From Turicibacter bilis (GTDB lineage Bacteria > Bacillota_I > Bacilli_A > MOL361 > Turicibacteraceae), in assembly GCF_024499055.1 (NCBI RefSeq), contig NZ_CP071249.1, forward strand, positions 2,659,001 through 2,723,000: a stretch of 64,000 nt of DNA, written 5' to 3'. The notes beneath the pieces are model-generated. The model was not told the origin of the DNA, did not search any database, and worked only from the letters and a program-made list of their open reading frames with translations. The stretch's first letter is position 1; each line of letters begins with the position of its first letter. The translations under genes were made by a program, and so were the position numbers. Below, piece after piece: positions 55,343 through 64,000 of the stretch.

Positions 55343-56236
55343 ATGATAGATGAGTTAAAGTCATTTATTCAAGTTGTAGATGAACAAAATTTTACGAAAG
55401 CTGCTCAGAAATTGAATTTGTCACAGCCTGCAGTTAGTATGCACATTTCTGGACTTGAAAAACAATTAGATACCATATTAATTTTGCGTTCAAATAAACA
55501 AAAGAATTTTTTATTAACACCAGATGGAGAATTACTTTATAAGCGTGCTAAAAAGATTGTGCATCAATATGAGGAAATGATGAACGAGATCAAGAGTCAA
55601 AAAACAGAAGTTCAAGGAACATTGAAAATTGGAGCTAGTTTAACAATAGGAGAGTATTTATTACCTAAAATCTTGCTACAATTATCCAAGTTATATCCAA
55701 ACTTAATGTTTGAGGTTATTATTGAAAATAGTCATACGATAATGGAGAAAATCAATCAACTTGAGTTAGAAATTGGATTAATTGAGGATGATGAAGTACA
55801 TTTAACTCTTAATCGTCAGCCGTTTTATTGTGATACGTTACAGATTGCTTATAGTGATAAATTAACATTACCTAAGTCACCAGCACAGTATCACACGTTC
55901 TTTTCTTCGCAAGCCTGGTTTATTCGAGAGGAGGGCTCTGGAACGCGAGCAATCACTGATTTCTTCTTAGAGAAATTAAGGATTATACCCAAACATAAAG
56001 TGATACTTGGAAGCAATTATTTAATTAAAGAAACACTAAGACACCAACACGGAATGACTTTTGCTTCTACCTTAATGAAACATCAAGATTTTAAAGGAAT
56101 TAGTTATTTAGAAGAAGAGGCTTATACATTATCGCGTTTATTTTACTATGTGACTAAAGAGGGAGTCGTTTTAAGTAAAAGAGTACAGTGTATGATTAGT
56201 TTATTAAATGAATTAGATGAGACAATGAGATCTTAA
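55343..56236 (+). CDS. LysR-family transcriptional regulator (probable regulator of yeiH)
   Basis: This 297-residue protein has the LysR winged helix (ELKSFIQVVDEQNFTKAAQKL, LSQPAVSMHISGLE) and a type 2 periplasmic-binding effector domain from about residue 90. The divergent gene yeiH, 118 bp away, is the likely target, as in the yeiE-yeiH or cysL-yeiH pairs; this is inference from layout. I start at ATG 55343 because GAGGTG is 6 nt upstream; the frame extends three codons further up. It ends at a terminator. Confidence 0.9.
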   Translation: MIDELKSFIQVVDEQNFTKAAQKLNLSQPAVSMHISGLEKQLDTILILRSNKQKNFLLTPDGELLYKRAKKIVHQYEEMMNEIKSQKTEVQGTLKIGASLTIGEYLLPKILLQLSKLYPNLMFEVIIENSHTIMEKINQLELEIGLIEDDEVHLTLNRQPFYCDTLQIAYSDKLTLPKSPAQYHTFFSSQAWFIREEGSGTRAITDFFLEKLRIIPKHKVILGSNYLIKETLRHQHGMTFASTLMKHQDFKGISYLEEEAYTLSRLFYYVTKEGVVLSKRVQCMISLLNELDETMRS

Positions 56237-56280
56237 AACGGTGCTGTATTTTAAGAAATTGTTAATAATGATAAAGACTA

Positions 56281-56314
56281 AAAAAAGGACAATGCTGAAG
56301 TTGCCCTTTTTAAC
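56281..56314 (+). terminator. Terminator after the LysR gene
   Basis: A stem AAAAAAGG-A-CAA pairs with TTG-C-CCTTTTT across a loop of about 8 nt. Confidence 0.75.
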
Positions 56315-56763
56315 TTATAAAAGTTATGATAATATATTGAATTTCTATATCTAATACTATTAACCCATCAAATATTGTAGAGCTTTTGTAGATCTAAGAG
56401 AGTTCTTTAGAATAATCAGATCTCTATGAGTCAGTCATATCTCTAAAGTTAAATCTGGTTTGAGAAGTGTAAAAAGTCCTATTAAAATCATTAATATCCT
56501 TATTATAAATACTTAGATTATAAACGTACTTAGCTCTTACTTATTATCTGATAATACGTTTAACTGATATAAGAATTATACTTCTATATCCCAGTTTTTA
56601 CATAATAGATTCTATTCATATTAATTGATGGTAATTTAATAGATGAGAAAATTGATTTTATAATTTATTAAAATAATTGAAGTAGCTAAAAGTTTAAGTA
56701 ATAGTAGTCATGACTAAAAGTAGGGGATAATGTTATGGGGAGCAGGGAGGTTTGGAGAAATAA
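56315..56763. other. AT-rich intergenic stretch without a supported gene
   Basis: About 450 bp between the LysR terminator and the rpsD terminator. I see no ORF with a ribosome binding site, no T-box or other leader, and no RNA gene. The base composition is very AT-rich. Confidence 0.6.
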
Positions 56764-56794
56764 AAAAAGACTTCGGAAAATCCGAAGTCTTTTT
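56764..56794 (-). terminator. Terminator after rpsD (minus strand)
   Basis: A 13-bp perfect stem AAAAAGACTTCGG/CCGAAGTCTTTTT has a 5-nt loop. Confidence 0.92.
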
Positions 56795-56808
56795 AGTGCC
56801 ATTAAAGA

Positions 56809-57408
56809 TTAACGGCTGTAGAACTCTACGATTAAGTTTTCGTGGATGTCAGCGAATACTTCAGAACGTTCTGGTAAACGTACGAATGTTCCTGTCATTG
56901 TAGCTTCGTCGAATGATACGAAGTCTGGACGGTGTACAGTTCCTTCTAAAGCAGCTTTGATGATAGCTAAGTTAGCTGATTTTTCACGAACGCTGATAGT
57001 TTGTCCTGGTTTTACTGAGTAAGATGGGATATCAACGCGTTGTCCATCTACTAAGATGTGACCGTGGTTAACTAACTGACGAGCTTGACGACGAGTGTTA
57101 GCTAATCCTAAACGGTATACTAAGTTATCAAGACGAGATTCTAATAAGTATAAGAAGTTCTCACCGTGTTTACCTTGTAATTTACCAGCACGATCGTATG
57201 TACGACGGAATTGACGCTCAGTCATTCCGTATGCATGACGTAATTTTTGTTTCTCTTGTAATTGTAATCCGTATTCAGAGATTTTTTTACGAGCTTGTCC
57301 GTGTTGCCCAGGTGCATAAGGGCGTTTTTGTAATTCTTTTCCGTTTTCTAAGATAGAGTATCCTAAACGACGAGAAATTTTCCAGCTTGGTCCAGTATAA
57401 CGAGCCAT
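56809..57408 (-). CDS. rpsD: Ribosomal protein S4
   Basis: S4 starts assembly of the 30S subunit by binding 16S rRNA. The 199-residue protein begins [18 protein letters not shown] and has the S4 RNA-binding domain with [34 protein letters not shown]. The zinc-finger cysteines found in some S4 proteins are absent. The ATG is 9 nt after AAGGAGG; the frame extends upstream into the leader but without a site. It is transcribed alone from its own promoter, as in B. subtilis. Confidence 0.99.
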   Translation of the reverse strand: MARYTGPSWKISRRLGYSILENGKELQKRPYAPGQHGQARKKISEYGLQLQEKQKLRHAYGMTERQFRRTYDRAGKLQGKHGENFLYLLESRLDNLVYRLGLANTRRQARQLVNHGHILVDGQRVDIPSYSVKPGQTISVREKSANLAIIKAALEGTVHRPDFVSFDEATMTGTFVRLPERSEVFADIHENLIVEFYSR

Positions 57409-57617
57409 GCTATGACCTCCTTTTAATTTGTCAGAAATTTTGATTTTGCATATCAAAAAAGGAGAAAATTTATCAAATACTATAGGATAGATTAAAATCT
57501 CATATCCTCGCCTTTGCAGCCAAAAGGTTATACGATATGCCATCAATACCTTTAAGTGATATTGAGGTTTAATCTATACGTTATAGTCAGATAAAAAGCT
57601 GCCTTTAATATACGCAC
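57409..57617 (-). promoter_or_regulatory. Long 5' leader of rpsD, probable S4 autoregulation
   Basis: The promoter predicts an untranslated leader of about 209 nt. It contains potential helices such as GATTAAACCTC with later GAGATTTTAATC. In B. subtilis the rpsD leader binds S4 and represses its own translation, and the same is inferred here. I could not confirm the structure. Confidence 0.5.
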
Positions 57618-57623
57618 TCAAGT

Positions 57624-57652
57624 ATAATATCAATATTCTACTTTATTGTCAA
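57624..57652 (-). promoter_or_regulatory. Sigma-A promoter of rpsD
   Basis: On the minus strand TTGACA, 17 nt and TATTAT form a near-consensus promoter. Confidence 0.85.
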
Positions 57653-57697
57653 CAAAAAATACGAGTTCTAAACATTTTCCAATAATTAAGCTTAAAT

Positions 57698-58186
57698 TTA
57701 GTTAGTAGGAATGGTTTCCACAATGATTTGCACAAATTGTTCTAAATATTTTTGATCGATTTCATTAAATCGATTTAAGCGAGGACTATCGATATCTAAT
57801 ACTCCAATTAGTTCACCATCTTTTAAAATAGGAACTACAATTTCAGAGTTGGTTGCACCATCACAGGCAATATGTCCAGGAAATTCATGAACATTTTTAA
57901 CGACAACTGTTTGCTTTGTTGTAGCTGCATAACCACAAACTCCTTTATGAAATGGAATACGGATGCAAGCAGGTAATCCTTGAAATGGTCCAAGTACAAG
58001 CTCTTCGCCTTTGTTTAAGTAAAATCCAACCCAGTTAATGTCCTCTAAAAATTGATTTAATAAAGCTGATGCATTAGATAAATTTGCAATCAAATCTGAT
58101 TCCTCATAAGTCAATCCTTTTAATTGTAATAATACTGTTTCATAGTTTTCTTCTAATGTTCCTTGATAAACAGTTGGATGAAACAT
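57698..58186 (-). CDS. ytsP: Free methionine-(R)-sulfoxide reductase, GAF type (YtsP)
   Basis: The enzyme reduces the free R-sulfoxide of methionine with thioredoxin. The 162-residue protein is one GAF domain with the three cysteines expected for the fRMsr family (in ACIRIPFHKGVCGYAA and HIACDGATNSEIV), and DLDSP-like VLDIDSP near the end. I start at the ATG 8 nt after GGGGG(A); the frame extends 25 residues upstream without support. It is divergent from ezrA, as in B. subtilis where ytsP lies near ezrA and rpsD. Confidence 0.92.
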   Translation of the reverse strand: MFHPTVYQGTLEENYETVLLQLKGLTYEESDLIANLSNASALLNQFLEDINWVGFYLNKGEELVLGPFQGLPACIRIPFHKGVCGYAATTKQTVVVKNVHEFPGHIACDGATNSEIVVPILKDGELIGVLDIDSPRLNRFNEIDQKYLEQFVQIIVETIPTN

Positions 58187-58334
58187 TTTCTCCCCCCTTG
58201 GTATGATATAAAATAGTTTGCACACATTATAGCAAAAATAAATAGAAAAACATAGAAACAATAGGATTTTTTATCAAATTATGATATCATTAAAAGACAG
58301 TAAACAGTTTAAGAAAGCGTGATGGGAGGATACT

Positions 58335-60062
58335 ATGACAGATTTTAAATTACTAATTTTAATAGTGATGATCGTCGTCTTAGCAATCGTATTAATTTAC
58401 TCAGTTATTATCGTATCAAAAAAGAAACAATACTATGCTAAAATTGATGAACTTGATTATTTAAAACATGAGATTTCTAATCAGACGGTCCCGTTTGAAT
58501 TAGCCAAGCTACGTAGCACAAAAAAGAGTGAGCGTATTGTTAAGTTAGTTCAACAATGGGAACGACGTTGGGGAAAATTAGAATCCGACTTTATTACCGT
58601 CACGGAGCAGATTATTTATACGGAAGAGCTTGTTGCCAATAAAAGTTTCGTTGAAGCCGATGAGCATTTAGTAGAGTTAAAACAAACGCTTGAGTCGTTA
58701 AAAGAAGAAGTTGAACAATTAATTGAAGAAATTAAGTCGTTAAAGAAATCAGAAGAACGTAGTCGTTCAAATGTCGTTGGATTAAAAGAAACGTTTGAAC
58801 AATTAAAACGTCGTTATGAAAAAGAAGAAGAGAACTATATTGAGTTTAAAGAAGAGATGAAGACCTTATTTAAAGATGTTGAAGTCTTTTTCTTAAAATT
58901 TAATGAGTGTATGGAAGAATGTAATTACGATTTAGCTGATGAAACGATTGAACTGATTAAGTCACATATTGAAATTATTGTTCATATGTTTGAACGCACT
59001 CCAATGTATAAAGATACAATTACACAAGAAATCAAGCCTTTATTACGTGAAGTTTTAAAGAGCTATGAATCGATTATGAAATCAGGGGTCTATTTAAAGC
59101 ATCTTCAAATTGAAGAAACGATTGCAGTGTATCATGAGCAATTAGATGAGATTCCAAATTGGATCAAACGTTTTGATTTTGTTAAGATTGAAGGAATGCT
59201 GGTTGAGATTCATGATAATGCTAAACAAATGATTGAATTCATGAAGAAAGAATATGAACTTCAAGAGGTGTTAAAAGAGACGGTTGTTAAAACGAAATCG
59301 CTTATGCAAGAGCTACAAGAGCATAGCGAGCAACTTCAAGAGCGTTATGAAAATATTAAAGGAAATTATCGCATGCCTGAGGAAGAGGAGAGTCAGTTCG
59401 TCTTTTTATTAAATGAAATTCAAATTGTAAGTAATGAATTATTCTATTTAGTCGGAAAAGTCGATGAACATCAAAGTGCAAATTCTGTGTTATTACGTGA
59501 GTTATCATCGCTTAACCAACAATTAGATGAGATTAAAGAACAATTAGCTGTATTTGATGGTGAAATTGAAAGCTTATATGCTGGAGAAAAAGAATGTCGC
59601 CAGCGTGCACTTCATTTATTGAAAACATTCAATCATCTTAAAGGAATGTATCATCAAGTTAACTTCCCGGTTAAGAATGAGGAAACTGAAGAGATGATTA
59701 AACGTGCAAACTTCGCCATTCAATTATTATTTGAAACGATTGGACGATTACCTATTAATATTGCAGAGATTGATAAACAGCTTGCTCTAGCACAAGAGTC
59801 GATTCAAGAATTATCTAATCGAGTGGAGATTGAGGTTCAACAATCTAAATTAGCCGAACGTTTAATGGTATATGGTCATCGTTATATTGGACGAGAAGGA
59901 ATGTATGTTGTCGATTTAACGATTGCTGAGGATCAATTCCGTCAAGGAAATTATGAAACAGTGATTGAAAAAATGCGTGAATTATTAAAAGAGATTGAAG
60001 GTTCACGTTTTGATTTAACTTATGATCAATTTAAGCAACAATTAGATTGCTATCTATTATAA
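58335..60062 (+). CDS. ezrA: Septation ring formation regulator EzrA
   Basis: EzrA restricts FtsZ ring formation to mid-cell and links FtsZ to the membrane. The 575-residue protein has one N-terminal membrane helix (about 5-28) and then almost entirely coiled-coil (spectrin-like) repeats. The C-terminal part carries the Arg-rich and acidic segment AERLMVYGHRYIGREG that is conserved in EzrA. It starts with GGGAGG upstream of the ATG. The gene is alone between divergent ytsP and iscS, and ends at a terminator. Confidence 0.95.
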   Translation: MTDFKLLILIVMIVVLAIVLIYSVIIVSKKKQYYAKIDELDYLKHEISNQTVPFELAKLRSTKKSERIVKLVQQWERRWGKLESDFITVTEQIIYTEELVANKSFVEADEHLVELKQTLESLKEEVEQLIEEIKSLKKSEERSRSNVVGLKETFEQLKRRYEKEEENYIEFKEEMKTLFKDVEVFFLKFNECMEECNYDLADETIELIKSHIEIIVHMFERTPMYKDTITQEIKPLLREVLKSYESIMKSGVYLKHLQIEETIAVYHEQLDEIPNWIKRFDFVKIEGMLVEIHDNAKQMIEFMKKEYELQEVLKETVVKTKSLMQELQEHSEQLQERYENIKGNYRMPEEEESQFVFLLNEIQIVSNELFYLVGKVDEHQSANSVLLRELSSLNQQLDEIKEQLAVFDGEIESLYAGEKECRQRALHLLKTFNHLKGMYHQVNFPVKNEETEEMIKRANFAIQLLFETIGRLPINIAEIDKQLALAQESIQELSNRVEIEVQQSKLAERLMVYGHRYIGREGMYVVDLTIAEDQFRQGNYETVIEKMRELLKEIEGSRFDLTYDQFKQQLDCYLL

Positions 60063-60068
60063 TAGAGG

Positions 60069-60112
60069 AAACTGTCTATAAGGACGTCGTGAGTTATAGA
60101 CAGTTTTTATTT
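60069..60112 (+). terminator. Terminator after ezrA
   Basis: A 12-bp stem AAACTGTCTATA/TATAGACAGTTT with a 14-nt loop is followed by TTATTTT. Confidence 0.85.
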
Positions 60113-60450
60113 TGAGTAAACAAATGCAAAAAATAAGGCTGTGATATAAAAGAATGTTGATATTTAATAAAAATCATGATTTCTTTCCCTAACTCATTGA
60201 TTAAGTATGATGAGATCAATGTTTTTACTCATCAACACTTATCTAAAACAGAGCCAAAAAAAGTTTTATGGTGCAGATAAATGAAGTGAAATAAAAATAA
60301 ATGCATAATATAATAATAAGAACATCTAGATGATTTGCTATTAAAAGTGAATTTTTTCTAGCAAATTCATGATGAAATTCATACTTTATAGTGTAAGCAA
60401 ATCATAGAACGACCATTTTCTACGTCATAAACTCAGAAAATAGTTGCAAT
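60113..60450. other. Intergenic stretch upstream of iscS without a supported gene
   Basis: About 340 bp, AT-rich. I find no ORF with a site. One hairpin (TTTGCTA/TAGCAAA, near 60335-60366) has a loop of about 18 nt. The rest looks unstructured. Confidence 0.55.
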
Positions 60451-60479
60451 TTGAGATTATAGCTTTAATGTGATATAAT
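60451..60479 (+). promoter_or_regulatory. Sigma-A promoter of iscS-thiI
   Basis: TTGAGA, 17 nt and TATAAT predict a start near 60486. Confidence 0.72.
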
Positions 60480-60485
60480 GTCGAA

Positions 60486-60603
60486 ACGATAAAGTAACAA
60501 GGTTCATATTCAATGAATTCGTCTGCCTCTTATCTGAGCAGAGTTCGTAAGAGTTAAAAGTTTAAAATGGGTCTGAGATGTTTATGTCGGAAGGAGAATC
60601 AAA
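60486..60603 (+). other. Structured leader of the iscS-thiI transcript
   Basis: The predicted leader of about 115 nt contains two hairpins: TTCAT/ATGAA near 60502-60517 and CTCTTA/TAAGAG (60527-60553) with a small inner pairing. There is no terminator in it. The function is unknown. Confidence 0.4.
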
Positions 60604-61737
60604 ATGATTTATTTAGACAATAGTGCGACGACTCCTGTTGATCCAGAAGTTTTAAATGCTTTCGTGAAAGTTAATGAAAATTTTTGGGGTAATCCAAGTT
60701 CGTTACATGCATTTGGTGCTCGTGCTGAACAATTACTAATTCAGTCAGAAAAGCAAGTCTTATCCCTATTAAATGCGAAACAACACAAAGTTATTTTTAC
60801 ATCAGGAGCAACTGAGAGTAATAACTTGGCTATTCGTGGGTTGTGTCATGCTTACAAAAATCGTGGACGTCACATTATTACAACCCCTGTTGAGCATGCC
60901 TCAGTTCATGAAACAATTGAGGAACTAGAAGCGGAAGGGTTCCGTGTTACATATATTGACGTCAAAGGTAGCAATGCTGATATTGTAAAGCAAATTCAAG
61001 AAGCCATTTGTGAAGATACAATTTTAATTTCATGCATGCATGTGAACAATGAAATGGGAATGGTATTTCCAATCTATGAAATTGGTCAATTATTAAAAAA
61101 ATATCCAAAGGTAAAATTCCATGTTGATGCCGTTCAAAGCGTGGGTAAAATTCCTGTTGATATTGATAAAATGAATATTGATTTATTATCATTATCTGCT
61201 CATAAATTCCATGGATTAAAAGGAAGTGGAGCACTAATCGTGAATCAATATTTAAGTTTAACACCTGAAATTACAGGGGGACATCAAATGTATGGCCTTC
61301 GTTCAGGAACAATTAACGTAGCGGGTGCAGTTGCGCTTGCTAAGGCTTTACGCTTAGCAATAGAGCCACTGCAAACAAACTACCAACATGTTAAACAATT
61401 ATTCGATCATACAATGAACGAATTAAGAAAAATTGATGGTGTAGTGGTAAATAGTAATCACGAACATCAAACGCCTTATATCATCAATTTTGCTGCCGCT
61501 CCGATTAAAGGTGAAACGTTAGTTCATGCGCTTGAGGAATATGATGTTTATATCTCAGCAAAATCAGCGTGCTCATCTAAATCAGCGACTGCATCACGTA
61601 TCTTATTAGCATTAGGGATTAGTGATGAGGTTGCACAAGAGAGTGTACGTGTTAGTTTCTCTAATCTATCGACAATGGAGGAAGTAGATCGACTAATTAA
61701 AGCTTTAAAAATCGTTGTGGCACAACTAAAACACTAG
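60604..61737 (+). CDS. iscS: Cysteine desulfurase (IscS/NifS-like, ThiI partner)
   Basis: The PLP enzyme takes sulfur from cysteine. The 377-residue protein has DNSATTPVDPEVL, the PLP lysine in SAHKFHGLKGSG, and the catalytic cysteine in SAKSACSSKSA. It belongs to the group (B. subtilis NifZ) that passes sulfur to ThiI, which is the next gene, 42 bp downstream. The ATG is 6 nt after GGAAGGAG. The pair is probably used for 4-thiouridine in tRNA. Confidence 0.95.
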   Translation: MIYLDNSATTPVDPEVLNAFVKVNENFWGNPSSLHAFGARAEQLLIQSEKQVLSLLNAKQHKVIFTSGATESNNLAIRGLCHAYKNRGRHIITTPVEHASVHETIEELEAEGFRVTYIDVKGSNADIVKQIQEAICEDTILISCMHVNNEMGMVFPIYEIGQLLKKYPKVKFHVDAVQSVGKIPVDIDKMNIDLLSLSAHKFHGLKGSGALIVNQYLSLTPEITGGHQMYGLRSGTINVAGAVALAKALRLAIEPLQTNYQHVKQLFDHTMNELRKIDGVVVNSNHEHQTPYIINFAAAPIKGETLVHALEEYDVYISAKSACSSKSATASRILLALGISDEVAQESVRVSFSNLSTMEEVDRLIKALKIVVAQLKH

Positions 61738-61779
61738 TACTACAAATCGCAGCAGGTTATCGAGGAAGGAAATGATGAA

Positions 61780-63009
61780 ATGATTTATGACCGTATTTTA
61801 GTCCGTTATGGTGAATTATCGATTAAAGGAAAAAATCGTAAGTATTTTAAAAATGCATTACACAAAATTATTCGCCGCAAGTTACGTGGGCTTGATCAGT
61901 TAAAATATGAAGTGACACGTGACCGTTTCTATATCATTTTAAATGGGACAGCGCCAGAATTAGTAACAGAGCAGCTAGATAAAGTTTTCGGATTACAATC
62001 TTATAGTTTAGCTGCTCGTTGTGAAAATGAAATTGATGCAATTAAAGCATTAGCTTTAGAGATTATTAATGAACAACCAAAAGTTCCAACTACATTTAAA
62101 GTAGAAACAAAACGTTCAGATAAACAATTCCCAATGCAATCAGGTGAAATTTCACGTGGAGTAGGGGCACATTTATTAATTAATACGGATCACTTAAGCG
62201 TGGATGTTCATAATCCGGATATGACGGTGTTTGTTGAAGTTCGTCGCGAAGGAACATTCATTATGGCTGATCACATTAAAGGTCTTGGTGGGTTCCCAGT
62301 TGGAATTAGTGGAAAAGGTTTATTAATGATTTCAGGTGGAATTGATAGTCCAGTTGCTGGATACCTAATGCAAAAACGTGGAGTTGAGATTGAAGCGATT
62401 CACTTTGCATCACCACCATATACATCAGTTCGTTCAAAACAAAAAGTGTTAGACTTAATGGAGAAAAATGCTCATTATGCACCGGTAGACTCAATTGATG
62501 TTCATGTAGTTCCATTCACGGAATTACAAACAGCCATTTATGAGAATATTCCTAGCAGCTATACAATGACAGTTATGCGTCGTATGATGTATCGTATCGC
62601 TGAAGGAATTGCTAAAAAACGTGAGATTTTAGTTTTAGCAAATGGTGAAAGTTTAGGGCAAGTTGCTTCTCAAACATTAGCAAGTATGTATGCAATTAAT
62701 GCTGTAACGAATATGCCAATTATTCGTCCAGTTGCTACACTTGATAAAAATGAAATTATTGAAATTGCGAAACAAATCGATACATATGATATTTCAATTC
62801 GTCCATATGAAGATTGCTGTACGGTCTTTGTTCCAGAGCACCCAGCGACTAATCCATCGCTTGAAAAATGTATTGAATTTGAACAAAACTTTGATTTTGA
62901 ATCATTAGTACAAAAATGTATTGATAATACAGAAATCATTACAGTTCATGCGGGTGAAATCATTGAGTTAGAAGATAATACTGCTTGTCCATTAAATGAT
63001 TTATTCTAA
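61780..63009 (+). CDS. thiI: tRNA sulfurtransferase ThiI (short form)
   Basis: ThiI makes 4-thiouridine at position 8 of tRNA. The 409-residue protein has an N-terminal ferredoxin-like domain, the THUMP domain (about 60-165), and the PP-loop ATP pyrophosphatase SGGIDSPVAGYLMQKRG. The C-terminal rhodanese domain of E. coli ThiI is absent, as in Bacillus. A Cys pair, DCCTVF, lies near 345. It is paired with iscS. A terminator follows. Confidence 0.96.
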   Translation: MIYDRILVRYGELSIKGKNRKYFKNALHKIIRRKLRGLDQLKYEVTRDRFYIILNGTAPELVTEQLDKVFGLQSYSLAARCENEIDAIKALALEIINEQPKVPTTFKVETKRSDKQFPMQSGEISRGVGAHLLINTDHLSVDVHNPDMTVFVEVRREGTFIMADHIKGLGGFPVGISGKGLLMISGGIDSPVAGYLMQKRGVEIEAIHFASPPYTSVRSKQKVLDLMEKNAHYAPVDSIDVHVVPFTELQTAIYENIPSSYTMTVMRRMMYRIAEGIAKKREILVLANGESLGQVASQTLASMYAINAVTNMPIIRPVATLDKNEIIEIAKQIDTYDISIRPYEDCCTVFVPEHPATNPSLEKCIEFEQNFDFESLVQKCIDNTEIITVHAGEIIELEDNTACPLNDLF

Positions 63010-63020
63010 TTGATATAAAT

Positions 63021-63058
63021 AAAAAGCTGAAAGAAGTAATATTCTTCCAGCTTTTTTT
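63021..63058 (+). terminator. Terminator after thiI
   Basis: A stem AAAAAGCTG and AAGAA pairs with TTCTT and CAGCTTTTT, then more Ts. Confidence 0.87.
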
Positions 63059-63247
63059 GTATTTAAGTTCATTTTATGAATCAAAAAAATATACCTCAAT
63101 TAGAAAAAAATATTAATGATAAAACGATTAATTTGTACTGTTAAAGTTATTTTTTGTCGAACTATAATCTTTCTTGGGTGCGAATGTAGAAAGAAATAAA
63201 AATCTATATTTTTACATTTATAGTTAAATAAGGTAAAATATATAAGT

Positions 63248-63261
63248 GAAAAACGCTTTCT
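63248..63261. promoter_or_regulatory. cre-like site upstream of adhE (weaker)
   Basis: GAAAAACGCTTTCT agrees with 11 of 14 positions of the cre consensus TGWAANCGNTNWCA and has the central ACGC core. Confidence 0.4.
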
Positions 63262-63287
63262 ATCATAAAATTTACTATTTGTGAAAT

Positions 63288-63301
63288 TATAAACGTTTTC
63301 A
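63288..63301. promoter_or_regulatory. cre site upstream of adhE
   Basis: TATAAACGTTTTCA matches 13 of 14 positions of TGWAANCGNTNWCA. It lies just before the adhE -35 region, suggesting control by CcpA. Confidence 0.6.
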
Positions 63302-63312
63302 ATCCGTTTTCA

Positions 63313-63342
63313 TTAGACAAATAATTCACAATGTAATATAAT
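63313..63342 (+). promoter_or_regulatory. Probable sigma-A promoter of adhE
   Basis: TTAGAC, 18 nt and TATAAT. The spacer contains ATTCACAA, a Rex-like half-site, and a second copy lies after the start at about 63365-63372. Confidence 0.55.
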
Positions 63343-63390
63343 AGCGTTGTAAGTAAGTGAATGAATTCACAATCTTGAGGAGGAGTCGGA

Positions 63391-64000
63391 ATGACAAATA
63401 AAATTACAAATGTTGAGGAGTTAATGTCAACTCTTGAAACAATGCGCGCAGCTCAACGTGAGTTTGCCACATTTACACAAGAACAAGTTGATGAATTATT
63501 CTACAAAGCGGCAATGGCAATTAATAATTTACGTATTCCGTTAGCACAAATGGCAGTAGAAGAAACGGGAATGGGATTAGTTGAAGATAAAGTTATTAAA
63601 AATCATTACGCTTCAGAATATATCTATAATAAATATCGTAATGAAAAAACATGTGGGGTTTTATCTGAAGATTTATCGTTCGGAATTCAAAAAGTTGCTG
63701 AGCCAGTAGGGGTAATCGGAGCAGTAATTCCAACAACAAATCCAACATCTACAGCATGTTTTAAATGTTTAATGGCAATTAAAACTCGTAATGCAATTGT
63801 TATTTCAGCCCATCCACGTGCTAAAAATTGTACAAACTATACAGCCCAAGTGATTCGTGAAACAATTGAAGCAGCAGGAGCTCCAAAAGGATTAATTGCA
63901 TGGATCGATGCACCAAGTATTGAATTAACAAATACAGTTATGCGTGAAGTCGATTTAATCTTAGCAACGGGTGGACCAGGAATGGTTAAAGCAGCATACT
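63391..64000 (+). CDS. adhE: Bifunctional aldehyde-alcohol dehydrogenase AdhE, N-terminal part (cut by window edge)
   Basis: Only the first 203 residues are visible. They form the start of the acetylating aldehyde dehydrogenase domain: AAQREFATFTQEQVDELF, ETGMGLVEDKVIKNHYASE, GVIGAVIPTTNPTSTACFK and LILATGGPGMVKAAY. The catalytic cysteine lies beyond the window. AdhE turns acetyl-CoA into ethanol and regenerates NAD during fermentation. A GGAGGAG site precedes the ATG by about 6 nt. The homologous single-domain enzymes are possible but less likely. Confidence 0.88.
   Translation, partial: MTNKITNVEELMSTLETMRAAQREFATFTQEQVDELFYKAAMAINNLRIPLAQMAVEETGMGLVEDKVIKNHYASEYIYNKYRNEKTCGVLSEDLSFGIQKVAEPVGVIGAVIPTTNPTSTACFKCLMAIKTRNAIVISAHPRAKNCTNYTAQVIRETIEAAGAPKGLIAWIDAPSIELTNTVMREVDLILATGGPGMVKAAY

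Noticed and set aside
1-64000. Search for CRISPR arrays, insertion sequences, prophage genes, toxin-antitoxin pairs, tRNA and rRNA
   Set aside because: No direct-repeat arrays, transposase or integrase motifs, tRNA cloverleaf or rRNA sequence were seen by eye.

Overview
This is a stretch of core chromosome from a low-GC, endospore-forming member of the Firmicutes. The evidence is AT-rich DNA, strong AGGAGG-type ribosome binding sites, consensus sigma-A promoters, many U-tract hairpin terminators, three T-box leaders, a type-B RNase P RNA, and sporulation genes (spoVS, cotE, yqfC, yqfD, a Spo0E-like gene). Gene order follows Bacillus subtilis in several blocks, but glycyl-tRNA synthetase is the single-chain type. 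My best guess is a Turicibacter-like organism. That is recollection and cannot be proven from the window. I see no tRNA or rRNA gene, insertion sequence, prophage, CRISPR array or recognisable defence island.

Layout. (1) 1-6.2 kb: end of cca, then ypmB, dnaD and nth, converging on ponA and recU. (2) 6.3-6.75 kb: rnpB. (3) 7-21.2 kb: rodZ, pgsA, recA, rny, ymdB, spoVS, miaB, ricA, cotE, mutS, mutL, miaA, covering shape, lipids, recombination, mRNA decay, tRNA modification and mismatch repair. (4) 21.4-26.3 kb: lexA diverges from a 57-residue membrane protein in the position B. subtilis gives to the SOS division inhibitor yneA; then ynzC, a small ferredoxin, tkt, a decayed membrane-protein region and yneF. 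(5) 26.5-32 kb: Spo0E-like gene, plsY, parE, parC. (6) 32-44.6 kb: yqfC, yqfD, phoH, ybeY, dgkA, cdd, era, yqzL, recO, then T-box, glyS, dnaG, sigA, trmK, yqfO. (7) 44.6-53 kb: T-box, pheS, pheT; DAHP synthase; ccpA; T-box, tyrS. (8) 53-56.3 kb: accessory insertion with a winged-helix regulator plus six-helix membrane protein, and yeiH divergent from a LysR regulator. (9) 56.8-64 kb: rpsD, free-Met-sulfoxide reductase, ezrA, iscS, thiI and the start of adhE.

How the genes work together. Translation genes dominate, and three of the synthetase transcripts sense uncharged tRNA. DNA-repair genes (nth, recU, recA, mutS, mutL, recO, lexA) are scattered among them. LexA boxes are visible only in the lexA divergent region. 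A very good sigma-E promoter precedes yqfC. cre-like sites before adhE suggest control by the CcpA encoded in the same window.

Most genes are ordinary. The items most worth a second look are the SOS-promoter-driven small membrane protein, a roughly 57-residue insertion in SigA between regions 1.2 and 2.1, a structured segment of about 530 nt between the tyrS T-box and tyrS, and the regulator/membrane-protein operon with its upstream palindrome. I did not find a clearly novel multi-gene system.
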